Assembly (NCBI RefSeq): GCF_004087835.1
Contig: NZ_CP035119.1
Coordinates: forward strand, 868,001-932,000
DNA: 64,000 nucleotides
Reading direction: 5' to 3'
From: Halorussus pelagicus
GTDB lineage: Archaea > Halobacteriota > Halobacteria > Halobacteriales > Haladaptataceae
Shown piece by piece: positions 60,577 to 64,000 of the stretch (its first letter is position 1; each line of letters opens with the position of its first letter). The notes below the pieces were generated by a model. That model did no database searches and had not been told where the DNA came from. It saw only the letters and a program-made list of their open reading frames with translations. The translations under genes and the position numbers were made by a program.

Positions 60577-63500
60577 ATGACTGACGTACGCGAGGCGACT
60601 GACGACCTCCTCGCGGAGAAACCCGATCTTGAATCGGACCTCCGCGAAGTCCTCGCAGTAGACGAGCGTGCTGACAACTGGACCTTCGAGGAAGTTCCGC
60701 TCGACTCGGGAACGTTTGGCGAACTCGTCTCGCAGGGCATCGTTGTGAAGGACGGCGACGAGTACGAAATCGCCGACCCACAAGCAGTTCAGGCGAGTCT
60801 CGACGGCGAGAGCGAGAAAGCCACCAAACACGACTCCGGCGGTGGACCAACGATGCCCGACCTCTCGCTTCCCTCAGTGTCGCGGGTCGAAGCGGGCGCG
60901 CTCGGAACCGTGCTGGCGTTTGTCCTCCTGATGCGGACGTACATTTATCCGAGCGTCTTCCGCGGCGAGTACGTCGTCCTTCCCTCAAACGACCCCTACT
61001 ACTATCGCTATTGGGTTGACCAACTTGCCGTAAACGCTACCGGCGTCTTCGACTTCAGCGTCCTCTCCGGACTTCCCACTGCTGTGGAGAAGGGCGAACC
61101 CCTGACGGTCGCTACGCTCTGGTGGCTGACAAACCTCCTCGGTGGCGCAGATGCTTCAGGACTGGTGTTAGCGTGGTATCCCGTTGTGTCGGCACTCGTG
61201 GTTAGTCTGTTGGTGTACGCGCTAGCAGTCCGGGTGACAGGTGACCGTCGAGTGGGATTAGCCTCGGTCGCGTTCCTCGCTGTGAGTCCCGCGTTCGCCT
61301 ATCGGACCGGTCTCGGATTCGCCGACCACCATGCCTTCGACTACCCGTGGCTTGTACTGACTGCCCTCACGCTGGTCGTGCTGGCCGACGTGGACCGCGA
61401 AAGCCTCCAAAGGCCCCGAACGTTGCTCTGGTCAGCCATTCTCGGAGTAGCGGTGGCTGGACAGGTTTTGGCGTGGGAGGCTGGACCGCTCCTCGTCGGT
61501 GCGCTCGGCGTCTACGTCGCCTCCCGAGCAATCGCGGACGTACGGGCCGACCGCTCGCCGCTCGTGACTACTGCACCTGTACTTGCCGGACTGGCGCTCG
61601 CCTCGGTACTCTCTCACCTTGCGCACGCAGGGTTCGGCTGGCACACCGATGTCGTGGCTTACTCGCCGGTTCTCTTGCTCGTCGGTGTCGCGGCCATCTC
61701 GCTACTCGGCGAGGCAGTCCGCCGCGTCGGCATGCCCGCATACGTCCTCGGCACGGCGGAAGTCGCGGGTGCGCTGAGCGGCCTCGCGCTCATTTTCTCT
61801 TTCCTCCCGTCGTACGCTTCAGTGTTGAACTACCAGATCGACTTCCTCCTGTTCAGAACCGGTATCGCCGAAAATAGGTCGATGTTCGCTGGCGGACCTA
61901 GCGGCATCCTCCTCGGGCCGATACTCGAACTCGGATTCGCGTGGGTTCTGGCGTTGCCAATGCTTGGATGGGCGAGTTGGCGCGTGTACCGGCGCGACCA
62001 CACGGAGTGGGTTGTCGTCTGCGTCTACGGGTGGTACTTCCTCGTACTGGCAACGCTGCAGCGCCGATTCGTCGGAGAGTTCACACCCTTTGTCGCGATA
62101 CTAGCCGGATACGCATTCGTCGTGCTCGGGGCGAAACTTAACATAGTCACGGGGCCGTCGTTCGCTCGCAGTAGAGCGAACAAACAGTCCCAGAGCGCCG
62201 ACGGTGGCGTCGAATCGATCGGGTTGCCAGACCGAGGTACTATCGTCGCCCTCGCTGTGCTGTTCCTGTTCGTATCCAGCGCTGGCGCGGTCCAAACCGG
62301 CGTCCGCAACGAACAAGTGAAAATAGACGACGATAAGGTCGATGCGGCGGTGTGGATGGGCAGTTACGCCGAAGATCGGGGTCTGGAGTACCCCGAGAAC
62401 TACGTGTTGAGCAAGTGGGGGCGCAATCGGATGTACAACTACTTCGTGAACGATGAGGCGAAGTCATACACCTTCGCCGAGCGAAACTACGAAAAGTTTC
62501 TCTCGTCTCACGACCCCGAGGCAGAGTACAATCGACTGAGCGACAGGGTCGGATTCCTCGTCACGAAGAACCTCGACCTCAACGGCGAAGCCCTGCCGGA
62601 GTCGAACTATGCACGACTTCACAAACGGTTCGGAAGTGTCGGGCCGAACGGCGAACGCGGAGCAGGTCACTACCGGGCGGTGTACGCCAGCGAAGACGGG
62701 TCAGTGAAGGTGTTTACACTGGTTCCTGGAGTCTCCATTACCGGAGAGGCTAAGCCTAATACGACGCTGACTATCGAGAAAAAAATAGACATCGAAGGCG
62801 CTTCGTTTATGTACGAGAGGGCAATCTCGGTCAACGAGCTCGGCGTGTACGAGGTGACAGTTCCGTACCCAGGGACGTACGAAATCGGCGGTGAGACGGT
62901 CGAAGTTTCGGAACGCGAGGTCCGAGCAGGTACGCAAATGAACTTACTCGGCGATTCGGGAGCGTACTGGCCGTTCGACGATCCTACCGACGATACGGCC
63001 TACGACGTTCGCTCCGGAAACCATCTAACCGCTGGTAGTGCGAAGTGGGTCGAGAGCCGTCACGGGAATGCCATCGTGCTCAACAAGACCCAGAAATTAC
63101 AGACGGATGACTCTCCGAGTCTCGACGCGAACGAGAGTGTGACGATGGCCATGTGGTTCCGGACCAACCAGAGTGTCGATTACCGAAACGACGTGAAGTA
63201 TCCCCGAATCGCGCTCAAAGGCGAAGTGACTCCCTTCAGAAAGACAGATGGGTATCAGATCGCCATGGCTCGCGGTCAGCTGATAGGTGTCGTTGGGAAC
63301 GGAACGAACGCGGCGAAGGTCCAAGGCCCACGCGTGGACGACGGTAAGTGGCACCACGCGACACTAATGTGGAACGGCACGGAAGCGACACTGTACGTGG
63401 ACGGACAAGCAGTAGACCGAGCAGACTGGACCGGAACTATTGGCAACGACGACTCGTTCGTCGTCGGCCACGGCTACCCCGGAACCATCGACGAGATGCG

Positions 63501-63582
63501 AGTTTGGAAACGAGGACTGTCGCCCGAGGAGATCCGTGAGTTCCGTTCCGATGAGTCCAGCGGAAGCGAGACCGGCCAGTAG
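60577..63582 (+). CDS. STT3/AglB-type oligosaccharyltransferase fused to a LamG-like domain
   Basis: A 1001-residue membrane enzyme that transfers glycans from dolichol carriers to Asn of surface proteins. A soluble N-terminal part of about 110 residues precedes 11-13 helices. Loop motifs: FRGEYVVLPSNDPYYYRYWV (acidic DxD-like site) and GFADHHAFDYPWLVLTALTL. The soluble part starts VWMGSYAEDRGLEYPENYVL, SKWGRNRMYNYFVNDEAKSY, where a typical AglB has WWDYG. The last 200 residues (GAYWPFDDPTDDTAYDVRSG, KWHHATLMWNGTEATLYVDG, GTIDEMRVWKRGLSPEEIRE) form a LamG/concanavalin-like jelly roll. Start ATG 60577 (MTDVREATDD) is preferred. Confidence 0.9.
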   Translation: MTDVREATDDLLAEKPDLESDLREVLAVDERADNWTFEEVPLDSGTFGELVSQGIVVKDGDEYEIADPQAVQASLDGESEKATKHDSGGGPTMPDLSLPSVSRVEAGALGTVLAFVLLMRTYIYPSVFRGEYVVLPSNDPYYYRYWVDQLAVNATGVFDFSVLSGLPTAVEKGEPLTVATLWWLTNLLGGADASGLVLAWYPVVSALVVSLLVYALAVRVTGDRRVGLASVAFLAVSPAFAYRTGLGFADHHAFDYPWLVLTALTLVVLADVDRESLQRPRTLLWSAILGVAVAGQVLAWEAGPLLVGALGVYVASRAIADVRADRSPLVTTAPVLAGLALASVLSHLAHAGFGWHTDVVAYSPVLLLVGVAAISLLGEAVRRVGMPAYVLGTAEVAGALSGLALIFSFLPSYASVLNYQIDFLLFRTGIAENRSMFAGGPSGILLGPILELGFAWVLALPMLGWASWRVYRRDHTEWVVVCVYGWYFLVLATLQRRFVGEFTPFVAILAGYAFVVLGAKLNIVTGPSFARSRANKQSQSADGGVESIGLPDRGTIVALAVLFLFVSSAGAVQTGVRNEQVKIDDDKVDAAVWMGSYAEDRGLEYPENYVLSKWGRNRMYNYFVNDEAKSYTFAERNYEKFLSSHDPEAEYNRLSDRVGFLVTKNLDLNGEALPESNYARLHKRFGSVGPNGERGAGHYRAVYASEDGSVKVFTLVPGVSITGEAKPNTTLTIEKKIDIEGASFMYERAISVNELGVYEVTVPYPGTYEIGGETVEVSEREVRAGTQMNLLGDSGAYWPFDDPTDDTAYDVRSGNHLTAGSAKWVESRHGNAIVLNKTQKLQTDDSPSLDANESVTMAMWFRTNQSVDYRNDVKYPRIALKGEVTPFRKTDGYQIAMARGQLIGVVGNGTNAAKVQGPRVDDGKWHHATLMWNGTEATLYVDGQAVDRADWTGTIGNDDSFVVGHGYPGTIDEMRVWKRGLSPEEIREFRSDESSGSETGQ

Positions 63583-63673
63583 TTCAGCCCTCACTCTTCT
63601 CGATACCGCCAAAATCGCGGGAGACATCGAGAGTTCAAAGCCTTTAAGCTAACTGAACGAAGGAGATAGCCTG

Positions 63674-64000
63674 ATGGTTTCCGGATATCGGTATCGAGTT
63701 GTGAGTCTCGTCGGGACTCTTCTCTCTGCTCTCGGCGCGGTTCTTCTATCGAATCATCTCTCGGTGCAATCGCTGATAACGACCGTGCCGACACTTCGTC
63801 AGCTTCCGGTTGACGTGCTGGTTGGGGAAGAACTGATACTCGCGGTAGCGACGACCGTGGTCGTGGTCGTTGGGAGCTTTGCTCCGCTGTTCAAGCCCCA
63901 GCCCCGGCGGATACTCGACATGATTCTGCTCGTACAGAAGCGAGTTGTCCTCGCAGGACTCGTGCTAGCGGCTGTGGGATACTTCGACTATACTTATCGC
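63674..64000 (+). CDS. Sugar transferase, N-terminal part
   Basis: Cut by the right edge after 109 codons. MVSGYRYRVVSLVGTLLSAL and LILAVATTVVVVVGSFAPLF are membrane helices; PQPRRILDMILLVQKRVVLA and GLVLAAVGYFDYTYR match the N-terminal membrane part of haloarchaeal polyprenyl glycosylphosphotransferases, which load the first sugar onto the lipid carrier. It fits with the preceding oligosaccharyltransferase gene. The catalytic half is outside the window. Confidence 0.75.
   Translation, partial: MVSGYRYRVVSLVGTLLSALGAVLLSNHLSVQSLITTVPTLRQLPVDVLVGEELILAVATTVVVVVGSFAPLFKPQPRRILDMILLVQKRVVLAGLVLAAVGYFDYTYR

Noticed and set aside
1-64000. CRISPR array
   Set aside because: No series of regularly spaced identical 25-40 bp repeats and no cas gene was found anywhere in the window.

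Overview
The window comes from a haloarchaeon. Flanking genes are GC-rich and encode very acidic proteins. Markers of the group include CetZ, TrmY, NucS, class I HMG-CoA reductase, archaeal NADP isocitrate dehydrogenase, ribose-1,5-bisphosphate isomerase, an STT3-type oligosaccharyltransferase, DUF2270 and DUF302 proteins and many small CxxC proteins. A Halorussus/Haladaptatus-like genus is a guess; the sequence does not fix it.

Layout. (1) 1-8546 is core chromosome: a TrkH fragment, a zinc ribbon, methionine aminopeptidase, a repetitive secreted protein, isoaspartyl peptidase, isocitrate dehydrogenase, a TPR-like protein and a TIGR00725-type protein. (2) tRNA-Pro(CGG) at 8738-8810 is the left edge of a 27.6-kb integrated element (8788-36370), bounded by a 27-bp direct repeat of the tRNA 3' end with a tyrosine integrase inside the right edge. 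Its left part holds decayed genes. Its AT-richer centre is a defence-like zone: a three-gene cassette of unknown function with a PD-(D/E)xK-like nuclease, a divergent TATA-binding protein, a complete type I restriction-modification operon and an HNH restriction-like endonuclease. Its right part looks viral or plasmid-like: serine recombinase, microproteins including a TatA-like one, repeat-rich non-coding DNA, a Prim-Pol/SF1-helicase operon, a PhiH1-like winged-helix regulator facing it, a large nested palindrome and a degenerate recombinase-like protein.

(3) 36577-43995 carries a compact class II lanthipeptide locus: a 1059-residue LanM synthetase preceded by two 39-codon precursor genes with nearly identical leaders, each with a TATA box. 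No dedicated transporter or leader protease is next to it. An SDR protein, a duplicated-domain protein, a membrane protein, an M20 peptidase and a glycosyltransferase fragment flank it. (4) 44162-58051 is core again: P-loop kinase-like protein, NucS, membrane proteins, an ABC exporter pair, DUF302, R15P isomerase, HMG-CoA reductase, cupin, TrmY, CetZ and small regulators, with two copies of a dispersed intergenic repeat. (5) 58238-64000 starts a surface-glycan region: sugar-nucleotide epimerase, remnants including an IS6-family transposase, an STT3-LamG fusion and the start of a sugar transferase.

How the genes may work together: the element combines integration (integrase), replication (primase, helicase, repeats), control (winged helix, RHH, TBP paralog) and host-protection modules. 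The lanthipeptide locus is outside its repeats and looks like a minimal self-contained cassette in which LanM dehydrates Thr/Ser and closes one ring on the single Cys of each precursor.
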